Positions 1 to 11,079 of a stretch of 64,000 nucleotides of DNA are shown here, piece after piece. Position 1 is the first letter of the stretch; each line of letters opens with the position of its first letter. The DNA is taken from NCBI RefSeq assembly GCF_029852145.1, contig NC_079976.1:11196104-11260103 (forward strand). The letters run 5' to 3'. A program made the translations under genes and the position numbers. The notes beneath the pieces are model-generated. The model was given only the letters and a program-made list of their open reading frames with translations. It was not told the DNA's origin and ran no database searches. The DNA comes from Microplitis mediator (lineage: Eukaryota; Arthropoda; Insecta; Hymenoptera; Braconidae).

Positions 1-928
1 GCTATGCTCAGCGGGATCTCAGGTCGAGGATTACCCCGTACTGGACCAATCAGTATTAAAATTAAGAGAGAGATCTTATACCTAACTTATCAGGAAAGCT
101 GTTTTTAATTAATTAAATATGTTAAATTGAAATATAAAAAACTATGGCATTTATTGAAACGGAGCCGCTTTACAAAAAATGAATAATGAAACGATGAACA
201 GTAACCAAAGATGACTGATGAACTGACTCGACTAACTTAACAAAACTGACTGACTCGACTGACTAAATTTTACAGACTCGACTAATTAATTGAATAAACG
301 ACTCTTCAATCATAAATATTATTTTACAAATAAAATAGTTAACCCGACAATTAATAAACGACTCGACTTACTCCAACAAATCTCCAATCATAACCAGTCT
401 TTCATTCCACCGATCCTTTTCCTCCAAGACCAAAACTATTAACCAGTTCCTTCCAAGTCCATCAATCCATTCCAAACCTTTCCAAATCAACCAGGTCCAT
501 TCCACAGTAATTATTAATAATATAATTAATTTAAATAAACTTAATTAAAGAACAAGCTTCTACGAGACGTGGGCTTATATGCTCTTGGCCTATTTTAATT
601 ATGACTAGCAGCACGTGTAGTAGTAGTAGTAGATGGTAATTCCAGTGGAAACCAAGATGGTAGTGGTAGTAGTAGTAAGGCACGTCCGTCCACGGCGGTT
701 GCTGCGAGCCAAGAGACCGACCACTCGTCGTCTCTGGGCCTCGTACCTCTCCACTCAGGCTAGTCAACCCCTAAAACCAAACGTCGAGAAACTTTACCGT
801 AGCGACCCCGGCGCATCAGTGACTGTCTTTTCTTCTATATTGGCAGTTGTTGAAGAAGGAGGGCGGATCTTTTGGCGCGAGTCGAAATTAAATTAAAATG
901 TAATGTGGAAGCATTCCACCCCGTTACA
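1..928. mobile_element. 3' part of solo LTR-like element (family 1)
   Basis: This is the end of an LTR-like element cut by the window edge. It finishes in ACCCCGTTACA, the same terminus as the complete copies at 17304-19339 and 51376-53107. The DNA after it (attaatattaaacattaatg) matches the uninterrupted sequence near 34313, where the same stretch follows gggaaac. This fixes the boundary at 928 and gives atta as the expected 4-bp duplication. The interior is AT-rich with repeated CGACTCGACT words around 220-380. Short reading frames across 531-896 look accidental. Confidence 0.6.
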
Positions 929-1443
929 ATTAATATTAAACATTAATGTCATAGTGTAATACCGGATACCCCCATATTACTTTTAAAAAAGGGTGATCGT
1001 CACTCTGCTAATTTACAGCGGGTAACCCGTTCCATAAATGCTTCAAGTTGGGAATATAATAATTCTGCAATAAGTTTCTTACCAGGGACACTACAAGTTG
1101 TGGGCGTGATCTAATGGCGAGCGCCAAACTACTCCCGCTGCTGCTGCCTAGCACCATAATTTCCTCACCTCCATATTTACCTTTTCTCCCAAAAAATTTT
1201 TCTCTTGGTGTAAGTCTTGATTTAGAGATGTTCACTGGTCTCATGACGAGTAATTTTACCCACTTTTGACCGTCACAAACCACTGCCATCTAGCAGAATA
1301 CATTTGAATTAAAAATAATAATATGTTTTGGAGGGAAATGCGCAGGTACTGTGTACTATGCACTTATCTTTGTAATAAATCGCAAACTCTTACATTTATT
1401 ATTTTTTATTGATTTAAATACATATGTGTGCGTATAATCATAA
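929..1443. repeat. Fragment of CACTGAG inverted-repeat family (conserved core)
   Basis: The stretch matches parts of the elements at 23968-28708 and 33915-36517. The most conserved block, about 990-1160, is GC-richer than its surroundings and includes gtcactctgctaattt and ctgctgctgcctagcacc. A minus-strand frame (1008-1289) shares the segment VVSLVRNLLQ with a frame in the copy near 35800. The third copy near 28200 has a stop in this frame, so coding function is unproven. Confidence 0.55.
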
Positions 1444-1999
1444 CCCAGTGAACACATGACCTTATTTTGACGTCATACGTAGGTCATACAAATGTCACAG
1501 CATCTGATGTGAATTTAATGTCAATCTGACGTTCTACATGACTTTAATATGATGTAAATCTTGTGACATCATATTGATGTGAGCATGACTCTTGTATGAC
1601 GTCACAGTTATGACTTATGTATTACGTACATTTGACATAAAATCTACATCACATTGTTACGTAGTAATGAAGTCATTATCGTATATCATAATGACATAAT
1701 TTTAAAATCATACATTTATGTCAGTAGCAAAGTCACGGTTATACGTAATATGGATGTCACTCTTAAATCATATCTTTACATCAGTGACAAGTCAGGATTT
1801 TATGCAATGCTGATGTAATTTCCGAGTCATAGTTTTTTATCATCTATTTATTAAAATAAAACGATCATAGGATAAATTTTCAAACATGTGTAAAAATAAC
1901 AACTAAACGTCGAACATTTTTGGGGCCAAATTAATCGATAAACTCGATAATAGATTATTAAGACAGTTTAGATTTAAACATTAGCGTAAGCATAAAAAA
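1444..1999. mobile_element. ACGTCA-word inverted-repeat element, left part
   Basis: It starts CCCAGTGAACACATGACC, the same left end as the complete element at 34347-35742, and stays alignable to it until about 1998. The body is full of TGACGTCA, TACGTA and ATGTCA words. The right terminus is missing; homology stops where a different word element (ACCGTAAATT) begins. Confidence 0.6.
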
Positions 2000-2090
2000 A
2001 TTAAATCCACCGTAATTTACGGTAAATCGGCATTTTACGGTGAATTACCGTAATTTACGGTGGGTTTACCGTAATTTGGGTCCGTTAGGG
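2000..2090. repeat. ACCGTAAATTACGGT word cluster
   Basis: About 85 bases consist almost only of the palindromic word ACCGTAATTTACGGT and variants, ending in GTCCGTTAGGG. The GGG end resembles the CCC/GGG termini of other word elements in this window, so it is probably the right end of another, truncated family. Confidence 0.45.
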
Positions 2091-2656
2091 ATGTGACGGT
2101 CACGTCACATAAATTGAAAATACTGGGGCAAGTCAATCTCATGGAATAAGATGGTCACTCCTGAATTAGTAAAAATGTCAAGTGGCCATTTATAAAATTG
2201 AAATAAAAATTATTTTTTGTTTTTAAGAGAAAAAAGTTTGTTATAAATTTTGTCAAGTAAATGAATTATTTTTTACTTTACATAGTATAGACGCCAGTAA
2301 TTTTGATAGATCATATCAATTATAATATTGAGAAAATTTTTTTTTTTAATTTTAAAAAATGAAGTGAACTTGTATACTAATTGTATAAAAGTAGCGTCTT
2401 CATTGTGTTATTTACATTAATTTAAGTACTAAGTTATATATTTCACTGGCACCCAATTTCTGCGCGAAATAGACCAATTAATGCGCTCTTCTTTTTTTCA
2501 ATGTGCAAATGAAACCATCTCATTAAATAAATTAATTAAATGTTTTTTTATTTATATTTTATATATTTTTCATAATAATTTTATTAAATAAAATATAATA
2601 AATCATTTTCATCTTTATTTAGTTTCTTTTTTCATTCTGGTCAATAAAACAAACTT

Positions 2657-2712
<56 letters not shown>

Positions 2713-3273
2713 GCATGTATGTGTACAAATATATATCACAAGCTATTCATAACACAAATAATAAATAAATTGAATAAATAGCTGTAGTTTCGTGACACCA
2801 GCATCCATTTGGGGATCAATGTTCCAATTTCAAAAAACCGCTTGATCATTAAACAACCATAACTGTTGTGTTTATCAACCTACCGTATATTTACTAATCG
2901 CTATTGGCTATTGGCTATCCATAATAACATCTGTGTGTGTATTTGTGGCGGTAACCGCCTGTTTATTCAAGTATAACTGTATTTCCGTAATACTATCCAA
3001 TCGTTTCCTCAGGGTGTCTATTCAACATTTTGAATTACATCCTCCTATCATTGATGATAAATTTATTATCATCCACTGATCATCATCAATGTTCAATATA
3101 CAATACTAATTATTTACATACAAATTTCCATCAATGAGAGAGTGGGTCAAAATGAGACACCATTTTTTGGCAAAAACAATAATTTTTTTCGAATTTGATC
3201 ATCTTTTGTCTCTTGAAAAAGTATGGGGTATAGTTATCCCAAGTACAGTCCGACTATTTTAGAATTTTGATCA
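2091..3273. other. AT-rich stretch without recognisable gene
   Basis: I see no coding region. The stretch holds a (TA)n tract at 2661-2711 and otherwise low-complexity AT-rich DNA. An ACTGGCACCCAATT string near 2445 resembles the repeated ACTGGCGCC motif at 43290-43930. Confidence 0.5.
2661..2711. repeat. (TA)n microsatellite
   Basis: Perfect dinucleotide run of about 51 bases. Confidence 0.95.
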
Positions 3274-4213
3274 CCCGGGAAAAAAAATTTAGATCTATTC
3301 AGATCAAATTAGATCTGATGTTTCAGATCTGAACAGATCTGCATTTTTGCCAGATCTGTTTAAATCTAATTAGATCTACTCTGATCAGAATAGATCTGCT
3401 CGGGTCTAAATAGATCAACGTAAATAAAAAACACTCTTAGATCTGCTTAGATCAAACTCGATCTAATTCGCTAGATCTAAATAGATCTGTTTTTTTTATC
3501 TCTATCCTAATAAAAATTGATATGTCTGATTAAAAATATATTAAATATATCACAATAATATAAAATATCTATAGTTATTGATCTCGACAGTAATACAAAA
3601 TGAGTACAAGTAATTAAATATTGTCATAAATTAGACTGATTTTTTGTTAAATAAAAATGATTATAATCAATATGAAACCTTTTGTATAAATATAAAGGAT
3701 CACTTTTTTATAAACAATAATGAAAGTAGTCTTTTTCTAAGATACATAAAGAATTTTTCCTTAAAGTATTTCATACTTATTTACCCAATGAAAATAATTT
3801 CTTAAGAAATATTTCTTTGTAATCTGTACAGATCTAATCTGATCAGAGCAGATCTGAACTTTTTTTCCCGAGAAAAAGTTATATCAGCTCAGATCTGGTT
3901 TCCACACAGATTCAATTACATCTATTTATATTTACTTCACAAATTGATCGTTTAATCAATGTTGATCTATTTTAATCTGACTAGATCTAGGTTGATCTAA
4001 CTTGATCTAGGTTGATCTGACTTGATCAGATTTAATCAGGGTGGATTTGGACTATTTTTTCCCAAAAAAAAATGTCATATCTGATCAGATCTAGTTTGAT
4101 CTGAACAGATCAAATCAGATCTACTCTGATTTGGGTTCAGTACAAATTATGATCAAATTTGATCTGAGCTGATCTGATTTGATCAGAACAGATCTAAATT
4201 TTTTTTTCCCGGG
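3274..4213. mobile_element. GATC-word inverted-repeat element (CCCGGG termini)
   Basis: The left end reads CCCGGGAAAAAAAATTTAGA and the right end is its inverse, closing in TTTTTTTCCCGGG. The flanks are gatCA and CAaac, giving a 2-bp CA duplication. Both arms are saturated with AGATCT, GATCTGATC and close variants (several dozen by eye), while the middle (about 3500-3820) is ordinary AT-rich DNA. There is no open reading frame of note and no tRNA-like core, so it is non-autonomous. The superfamily is not clear. Confidence 0.7.
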
Positions 4214-4235
4214 CAAACAAAAATTTTTCGAATTT

Positions 4236-4432
4236 ATGATTAACAAAGTACACGAGAAAGAATCATATGCTTCTTTACGTTAAGTTGCCTACTAATAAGA
4301 TTTATTCTTGTTCAGAAAGTTTTATTCAAAATTAAGTAAAACGTTTCCAAGCAAAAATTAAAAATCTTAATCCGCGATTTTCACTCAAAGAAGCATATGA
4401 TTCTTTCTCGTGAGCTTTGTCAATCATATGGG
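4236..4432. repeat. Short inverted-repeat element
   Basis: The string gagaaagaatcatatgcttc near 4253 recurs inverted at 4385-4410 (gaagcatatgattctttctc), with further pairing outward (tttatgattaacaaag against ctttgtcaatcat). The loop is about 90 bases. It looks like a small palindromic transposable element immediately right of the GATC-word element. Confidence 0.5.
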
Positions 4433-4868
4433 GAAAGAGGTTACACGCTAATTGATCCCCGCGACAAAACAACCCCGGACAAAAGGTCCCGCAACCAAAT
4501 AGCCCAAAGACCCAATCCCGGTTATTTTTATCACAGTAATCTGGTCTACACAGAAAAAAAATGTTAAAATTTTCTAGAATTATTAATACATTTTATTGTT
4601 TCAAATATTACTGCGGCGCCCAAGTGTGATATTGTTGTATATTATAAAATATAAGGTCAAAATATATGCGTGATCTGTTTAAATATACTGATGCTCAAAG
4701 AAAAAAAGTGTACAGGGGAAACATATAGATTTTTAAATTTCCAATAGTATAAATTAATATCTTGAATTGTATAGTTTCATTGGCAGGATGATATTTTTTA
4801 GACTGACTATAGTAAAAATTAAAACATACCATAAATATTAAAGTTTCAAACAATAAAAATCTCCAAGT

Positions 4869-4870
<2 letters not shown>

Positions 4871-4953
<83 letters not shown>
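4871..4953. repeat. (TA)n microsatellite
   Basis: Perfect dinucleotide run of about 83 bases. Confidence 0.95.
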
Positions 4954-4955
<2 letters not shown>

Positions 4956-5340
4956 CTCATAGTCGGTCGTTATTTTATCTTATGTAACAATAGTAATAAT
5001 TTTCTTTCTAAGTCCTAATTTTTAATGTTTCAAATAAGAAAAATATATTTTTTTCCCGATAGAAACGATTCGTAATTTTAAAAAAATTTTTATTTCTTTT
5101 CATTTTATTTTTGTTTATTTTTTAAATTATTTATTTCCGGCTTTTTCCGTTGCTCTCGTAGTACAAGGTCCTATTCAGGCTTTTGGTTTTACCCCCTCCC
5201 TTTCTCTTCTCCCATTGTCTATCTTCTCATCGTCGTGCATCTAATTAATTGCATCTTTGTCTATATTATGAATAACTGATTTAGTCGTTACAGTATATAG
5301 TTGTTCGAATTTTTATATGAAAAATCATTAGAAAAATTTC

Positions 5341-5410
5341 AGCCAACTTACGGGCTCGAACCGCCGACCTTTCGCGAATAAAGTTCAGTCAAACCGCGAT
5401 GCTTATGAGA
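5341..5410 (-). tRNA. tRNA-like sequence (degenerate)
   Basis: On the minus strand a B-box-like GGCGGTTCGAGCCCG lies about 45 bases downstream of an A-box-like TAAGCATCGCGGTTTGACTG, the normal spacing for a tRNA gene. The acceptor stem does not pair convincingly, so it is probably not a working tRNA. Confidence 0.4.
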
Positions 5411-6159
5411 ATTGAAAATTATTTTCGTACTTAAATGGATGACGGTAGAGGATGAAATTTTACTGCATCAAACAATAAAATTTGCTGCGGCTGATACATA
5501 ATTTTTACAAATTGACGAAGTATAATATACAGTTTCACATAATCAATCTTTATTGATTTCAGTAGGAATATTTAATATTTGCTTTAATAATAAATTTTCG
5601 TGAAAATTTATTTATTCTCGTTTATATATCATTAAATTTGACTGTTGACTAAGATTAAAATTTAAAAACAACTCCTGGTAAAGTTTCTTATGTAATGGAT
5701 TTTACAATATAACGGTCTAACTAAATTTATTATTTTGTATACTTTATATTTTCATTATTTGAGACTTTAAAACGACAGATATTTAAGCTTTAACTGTTAA
5801 TCTTTAAAAATTAATTCTTTTATTATTTGCTTTGTCTTTTTCACAGATTTAAATAATAATTTTATTTAAATAAACTGCATATTTTAGCATTCGATTTATA
5901 TTTATTATTTATTAAATATTGAAATCACGATACTACTATTTGAATGAATATTAATTGCTAAAAATATTGTAATTATGAGACATCACGCTTTATTAATTAC
6001 AGTTCCTTTTGAGGTAGATTTTTTTTAAAAATCTAGATATTGTATTTGTCCTCATGGTCGATTTTTCAAGGAATTTTGTCATAAACTATCATAATTGGTT
6101 GAGTAGAGTTCAGAAATACCATTCGTTGAAAAATTTATATAGGCATGTATATATATTAG

Positions 6160-6958
6160 GGTGGCCCAAAAAAACCGACTATTTTTTTTTTTCGAGTCTA
6201 ATGAAAATTTGTTAGTTTAAGATGTTTTAAGAAGCCTCTCCAAAAATCAGCTCGATGAAAAATTTTCAAGAGGTCGCTCACGAATTTTGAAAATATCAAA
6301 AATGATCGAAATTCGAATTTTTTGTTTCTGAATTTTTTCTTCCTCGTGGCAGCAATATTTTATATCTGTAAAATTATGACTATGCTGAAAATTTCAGCCC
6401 AATATTTAAATATTTAAACGGCGCTCAAGAATTTTGAATATTAACTGATAATATGTAACTAATACTTTGAATTAGTTTTTGCATTTTTTTATAACTCAAT
6501 TACTGACATTTCATTTAAATATAACTTGTGCATAACCGAAAATATACAGGACAGTCTTAAACAATAAAATTGGGTAAGTTTTGAATAAGCAAAAAAACCT
6601 AAAAATTGAATTAAAAAATAAAAAAGTTTGTAAATAACTCATTATTTCTATTTCTCGGAATGTATTTTTATTCATTACGATACAAATTGATGGTAAAAAA
6701 AATTGAGAAGTTTCATTATTAATATTCAAAGGTCGCTCGAAAACGTCCAAGAGACAGTACTCGGAAACATTCAAAATTCTTGAGCGAGGTTTAAATATTT
6801 TAATTTTGAGCTGAAATTTTCAGGGTAGTCATGATTTCATAAATATGAACTATAGCTGCCACGAGAAAGAAGAAATTTAGAACAAAAAAATCCGAATTTT
6901 GATCATTTTTGATATTTTCAAAATTCGTGAGTGACCTCTTGAAAATTTCTGATCATTG
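6160..6958. mobile_element. Palindromic element, AGGGTGGCCC terminus
   Basis: The left end, near 6159, starts AGGGTGGCCCAAAAAAACCG. The segment 6240-6430 (ctcgatgaaaaattttcaag, then ggtcgctcacgaattttg) recurs inverted at 6780-6950. The right arm stops at about 6955 where retrotransposon-like sequence begins. The minus frame at 6511-6774 lies in the loop and resembles nothing I recognise. Confidence 0.6.
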
Positions 6959-7301
6959 AGCAGTTTTTTATCTTTTATCACCGCTGGTGCATTGCTGGGC
7001 ATCTTATGGACGTTATGCCGCATCAGTGTTAATTCGAGAGACCATGAGTGCAAATCGAGTTGTGATAAAAGTTTTTGCGCGCTGTAAATAAAATTAACTA
7101 CTTCGTACAGTGTCACGTTAAATTTTCCGGTGGCTACGTCATCGGAAATAGTTTCGAGGATTAAGCCAGAGGGTCAGCCGAACATTCCTGAGTGACGAGT
7201 CATTGCTGGATACGTAGTAAAATGAAAATAAAGTAATTTTAAGTGCAGGCAATATTTATTATTTGAAATATTATTTTTATATTTTATATTTCCAAATGTA
7301 C

Positions 7302-7535
7302 GCATCCGCCGCAGAGGAACTCGCTGCTTTCCGCAAGCAACTTGCACTGTTGACTGCCGAATATAGCGAAATGATTACTCAGGAGCAACTTCCAAATACA
7401 CGATCCAGAACATACCGACACCATCGGAAAGTTAAAAAATTCGACTATTGCTGGTATCATTTCAAATTTGGCGAAAATGCGCGCGCATGCGCACCCGGCT
7501 GTAAATGGCAGGGAAATGCCAACGAGAATCACTAG
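7302..7535 (+). pseudogene. gag: Gypsy gag C-terminal fragment
   Basis: This frame encodes the end of a retrotransposon capsid precursor. The diagnostic part is CWYHFKFGENARACAPGCKW near the C-terminus, the Cys/His signature seen at the end of insect gypsy gag proteins (typically CWYHRKFG...C..PC). A short helical segment (AAEELAAFRKQLALL) precedes it. Most of the N-terminal capsid is absent. It overlaps the downstream protease frame by 31 bases in another frame, the usual gag-pol layout for ribosomal frameshifting in this group. Confidence 0.75.
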
Positions 7536-8171
7536 TGGCGGAGAGTGATTCTCAATCGATTTCACGCCGATTATCTATTAAAGATCGAGTCACTGGGACC
7601 GAGTTTCTCGTGGACACTGGCTCTGATTTATCAGTTTTTCCTTGCGGCTCGATGAAATCGCAAACAACTCCCATAGGTTATCAGCTTTATGCCGCAAACG
7701 GCACGATTATCAAAACATATGGTTTATCATTACAAACGCTGAATCTCGGACTGCGTCGAGATTTCACGCGGAATTTTATTGTTGCCGATGTCACCAAACC
7801 GATACTTGGGGTTGATTTTTTGAGTCATTATGACTTGCTAGTCGACCTCAAACGCAAATGCTTACACGACCGCATTACAGGTTTGACATCATCCGGTTAT
7901 TTCCACGCAACAACAGCATTGGACAAAATCAAGGCTGTGGATGGTGATTCCGTTTATATGAAACTGCTACGTGAGTTCGCCGATATCACACGACCTGATC
8001 CGTCCAACAATAAAAAAAGGAAACATTCAACGGTGCACCACATTCCTACAACACCTGGTCTACCTGTTTCTAGCAAAGCCCGTCGCTTATCGCCTGACAA
8101 ATTACAAATTGCTCAAGAGGAGTTCCGTAAAATGATTAAGCAAGGCATTTGTCGGCCATCGCAGAGTGCTT
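7505..8171 (+). pseudogene. pol: Gypsy aspartic protease and start of reverse transcriptase
   Basis: The N-terminal half is a retropepsin: FLVDTGSDLSVFP contains the catalytic DTG triad, and ILGVDFLSHYDLLVDL is the conserved second strand. The C-terminal part begins the RT domain (ARRLSPDKLQIAQEEF, then GICRPSQSA) and meets a stop at 8171. After the stop the RT continues in decayed form (VVQKKDGR, stop, RPCGDYRPLND, DKYALRYMDDFVAYLHRK) up to about 8305. It then jumps straight to RNase H, so the palm subdomain with the catalytic aspartates has been deleted. Confidence 0.8.
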
Positions 8172-8283
8172 GATCTTCGCCATTACACGTGGTCCAGAAA
8201 AAGGACGGTAGATAGAGACCATGTGGCGATTATCGCCCATTAAATGACCATACTCTTATCGATAAATATGCGCTTCGATATAT

Positions 8284-9017
8284 GGACGATTTTGTCGCGT
8301 ATTTACATAGGAAATTTCCGGCATATTTTCGAGGGTCGCCACGTAACGATCTACATAGATCACAAACCGCTCCAACACGCATTTAAACAGCGTACGGAGA
8401 GAGCTTCACCATGGCAATTCCGCCGTTTGGATTTCATCGGTCAATTTACGACTGACATTAGGCATGTGTCGGGCAACGACAATATTGTCGCTGACACATT
8501 GTCACGAGTCGAAGCAGTGTCTACTGCTATCACATCGGAAGAACTCGCCGATGCACAGAAGCGAGATCTCGAGCTTCAACAACTGCTGCAACAGACAACC
8601 GCGTTGCAGCTTCGACGAATCAATTTCGACAACGGTTTAGCATTGTACTGTGACATTTCGTCAGATATGGTGCAACCATACGTTCCAGGACCGCTGAGAA
8701 AGGAAGTGTTCGATTCACTCCACACGCTCGCTCATCCTGGAATCAAAGCATCATTAAAAACGATCTCTAAACGATACGTCTGGCCGTGGATTAATAAAGA
8801 CTGCCGTGAATGGGCGAAATCCGGCATCGATTGCCAGAAAAATAAAATTCAGAGACATGTGTCATTGCCGATCGCCAGTTTTGAATCTCCAACTGAACGA
8901 TTCGAGTATATACACATCGATCTAGTGTCTTTAAAAACATTAAGAGGCTTTAACCAGTGTTTAACGATCATCGACCGATTCATGAGGTTTCCTGAGGCTG
9001 TCCCGTTATCCAATTGA
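8284..9017 (+). pseudogene. pol: Gypsy RNase H C-terminal part and integrase N-terminal part
   Basis: Translation opens in RNase H (FEGRHVTIYIDHKPLQHAF, then RHVSGNDNIVADTLSRVEAV). It continues through the linker into the integrase H2C2 zinc-binding region (HTLAHPGIKASLKTISKRYVW, then CREWAKSGIDCQKNK). It ends in the integrase core with the first catalytic aspartate (YIHIDLV) and TIIDRFMRFPEAVPLSN. It stops at 9017, where the frame shifts. The RT-RNase H junction near 8310 is a deletion of roughly a kilobase compared with intact family members. Confidence 0.85.
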
Positions 9018-9355
9018 ACTGCAGAGACAATAGCACATGTACTATGGCTGCACTGGACTTTACGCCACGGAGTACCGAAACGCATAACTTCGGACCAAGG
9101 TCCGCAATTCGAATCGTCATTATTCCAGTCGTTATTACAAATGTACGGAATGAAACATCTACACACAACGCCGTATCATCCGCAAGCCAATGGTCTCGTC
9201 GAACGTTTACATCGTCCGCTAAAATCAGCACTTTTGTGTCACCAAGAGTCATGGTATGACGCATTACCAGCCGTTTCGCTCGGCTTACGCGCTGCTTGGA
9301 AAGACGACATCCAGACGACCCCAGCTGAATTAGTATACGGTGAGCCTATCCGATA
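9016..9355 (+). pseudogene. pol: Gypsy integrase catalytic core, continued
   Basis: After a frameshift near 9015 the integrase continues: RHGVPKRITSDQGPQFESSLF carries the second catalytic Asp, and TTPYHPQANGLVERLHRPLK carries the catalytic Glu. The tail LPAVSLGLRAAWKDDIQTTPAELVYGEPIR is typical of gypsy integrases. A stop follows at 9355. Because the first Asp is preserved in the previous fragment, all three DDE residues survive, but the reading frame does not. Confidence 0.85.
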
Positions 9356-9356
9356 A

Positions 9357-9722
9357 CTCGGTAAGTTACTTACTCCCACTAACAAAACTACGCCTCATGA
9401 CATTGTCAGCACATTAAAACGTCATTTTAATTCATTGGCACTGGCCGAAATGTCGCGTCACGGCAAGCATTCTGTTTTCTGTTTCAGGAACCTTAGTACT
9501 TGCGGTCACGTATTGGTACGAAATGACCAAGTTGGACCATCTTTCTCAGCGCCGTACGAAGGTCCATATCGTGTCATAACTCGACACGATAAATACTTCA
9601 TCGTCGATTTTCGCGGACGACAAATCGCCATTTCTGTGGACAGATTGAAGCCGGCTTACGAGGCGAATCCAATCGACATGCCATGTACAATGAATTGCAC
9701 AGTAACTAAATTTTTTAATTAA
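9357..9722 (+). pseudogene. pol: Gypsy integrase C-terminal domain
   Basis: The frame resumes directly after the stop. It encodes a linker, then CGHVLVRNDQVGPSFSAPYEGPYRVITRHDKYFIVDFRGRQ and ISVDRLKPAYE, the SH3-like C-terminal domain that ends gypsy pol proteins. The stop lies at 9720-9722. The AT-rich stretch to about 9890 may hold the remaining 3' LTR, but I could not match it to a 5' copy. Confidence 0.8.
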
Positions 9723-9892
9723 AATTAAATTAATTGATCTATTATTTTATGACACACAATCTTGACATTCAACTTCCTAGTAACAGTATTATGAAATATG
9801 CAATGTTTGATAAACGAATGAAATGCGAGCTTATGGAGAGACGTACGAGTTAGTTACCGGTATTGCATACAGTGTGCTTGTGAATATAGCTA

Positions 9893-10348
9893 TTACCCTA
9901 CCGAGCCAGAAAAAACACGTAGTCCACCAGAGCACGCTGTAATCCAAACGAGCCACAAAAGTCGTAGTTTCTGGCGCGAAACGCGGCATGAAGTCCGTAT
10001 TTTCGGGTCGGGGATCGAGAAAAACATATTTTTCATGATAGCAGCATCGAAACTTGGAGTTTCAGTGTTCCTGTTGAGTGCAACAGATGGTAGTTGAGTA
10101 GTGAGACCACCTAGTATATGAGCACTGATGATGACTGAGTCGTTTGAATGCCTAGATGAAAGCTTGAGTGCGACTTGACCTTTAGTTCTACCAGCATTGG
10201 CAACAACAATACCAATGATCTGAATAGATGAGTGAGTGCGTTTGAGTTTAAGTGAGTTTACTAAGGAATCTGAAACAAATGATAATTCAGACCCTGGGTC
10301 CAGCAATATGCGTACTAGATGAGTACTTAACTTGGTGATCAAGTCCAC
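9893..10348 (-). pseudogene. pol: BEL/Pao aspartic protease fragment
   Basis: The start of the domain reads VRILLDPGSELSFVSDSLVN, the catalytic region of the BEL retropepsin (family A17). The continuation to residue 100 keeps the fold-like spacing (VALKLSSRHSNDSVIISAHILGGLT). After about residue 115 the sequence no longer resembles the family, so the frame is probably shifted there. No RT follows. Confidence 0.7.
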
Positions 10349-10468
10349 TAGGCAAGTTGGCAGTACGATTGCTGGGCGATAAGTGCGAGTAAAATGAGTG
10401 CCAGGCGTGTTGAGTGCAATTGAGTTCCATTGAGCGTCGCTCGAGTCGTCATGTGCAAGCAGACGTCT

Positions 10469-11038
10469 TTATTGAGTGCGTTTAGCGGATGCGTTGGCTG
10501 GTTTCTGAGCGCTGTTGAGTCCTGGATGTATCATCGTGTGATGTTTTTGTTCACACACCCTGCATGTGAAGGTTGAATTGTACGCATCCGGTAGATGATG
10601 GCCAAAACAATTTTTACACAGTCGCTTCTCCACAACGACTTGAGTGCGTTGAGCCTTAGTGAGTCCCAAGAATTGAGTGCATATCACAATAAAGTGATCT
10701 CCCTTGCACAAATCACAGGGATATTGTGCAGGAGGGAATACTTTCTTGGGAGGCTTCTTGAGTGCAGCAGATGAGTTCGTGGCTGGAGATTGAGTGTCAG
10801 AATAGTGCGAGTTGGAAACAGCAGCAGCAGAGTATGACGCTGGTTTACCAGATGAGCGTGGTGGTTTTGACAATGATGCCTGTTCCACTCGTTCTTGAGC
10901 CCGAGCACGACTGACTAAAAAGCCATTGAGCGATTCGAATGTTGGGTATTCAGTGGAAGCACCCATTTTGTTCTCCCAGAGCTCCCTGTTATGTGAATCC
11001 AGCTTGGATATGATCAACTGCGTAAGCAATGGATTCAT
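10469..11038 (-). pseudogene. gag: BEL/Pao gag C-terminal part with zinc knuckles
   Basis: It continues the capsid domain (LTQLIISKLDSHNRELWENK) and then has a Ser/Pro-rich linker. The zinc-binding region follows: CDLCKGDHFIVICTQF, then LCKNCFGHHLPDAYNSTFTC and VCEQKHHTMIHPG. The pattern CxxC...H...C and CxxCxxxxH is typical of BEL/Pao nucleocapsids. A stop separates it from the protease frame. Confidence 0.8.
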
Positions 11039-11079
11039 ATCTGAGTTCGATTGGACACCGAGGGCGTTGAGTGCGTTGA

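Larger units (their letters stand above)
4433..6160. other. AT-rich stretch with recurrent GTTTCAAACAATAAAA words
   Basis: No gene is seen. The word GTTTCAAACAATAAAA and its inverse recur near 4593, 4847, 5023 and 5470. This suggests another word element around the tRNA-like sequence at 5341-5410, but I could not find matching termini. A (TA)n tract lies at 4871-4953. Confidence 0.4.
6959..9890 (+). mobile_element. Decayed Ty3/gypsy-type LTR retrotransposon
   Basis: The order gag zinc-finger region, aspartic protease, start of RT, RNase H, integrase is diagnostic of a Ty3/gypsy element. The 5' portion (about 6959-7260) has no open frame and may be leader or LTR. The catalytic part of RT is missing, the pol frame shifts several times, and no paired LTRs are obvious. 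The 3' side runs directly into the protease end of an oppositely oriented BEL/Pao element near 9890. The element cannot be autonomous. Confidence 0.8.

Noticed and set aside
633..896. 87-residue frame with a Val run and Arg-rich segment
   Set aside because: The Val run comes from a GTA repeat; the frame lies inside an LTR-like element and is not conserved in the other copies.
8270..8310. YMDD in the gypsy fragment, looking like the RT catalytic motif
   Set aside because: The context DKYALRYMDDFVAYLHRK aligns with the upstream RT segment (family form YPLPHIQDFTANLHGK), not with the catalytic YxDD. The real catalytic region is deleted.
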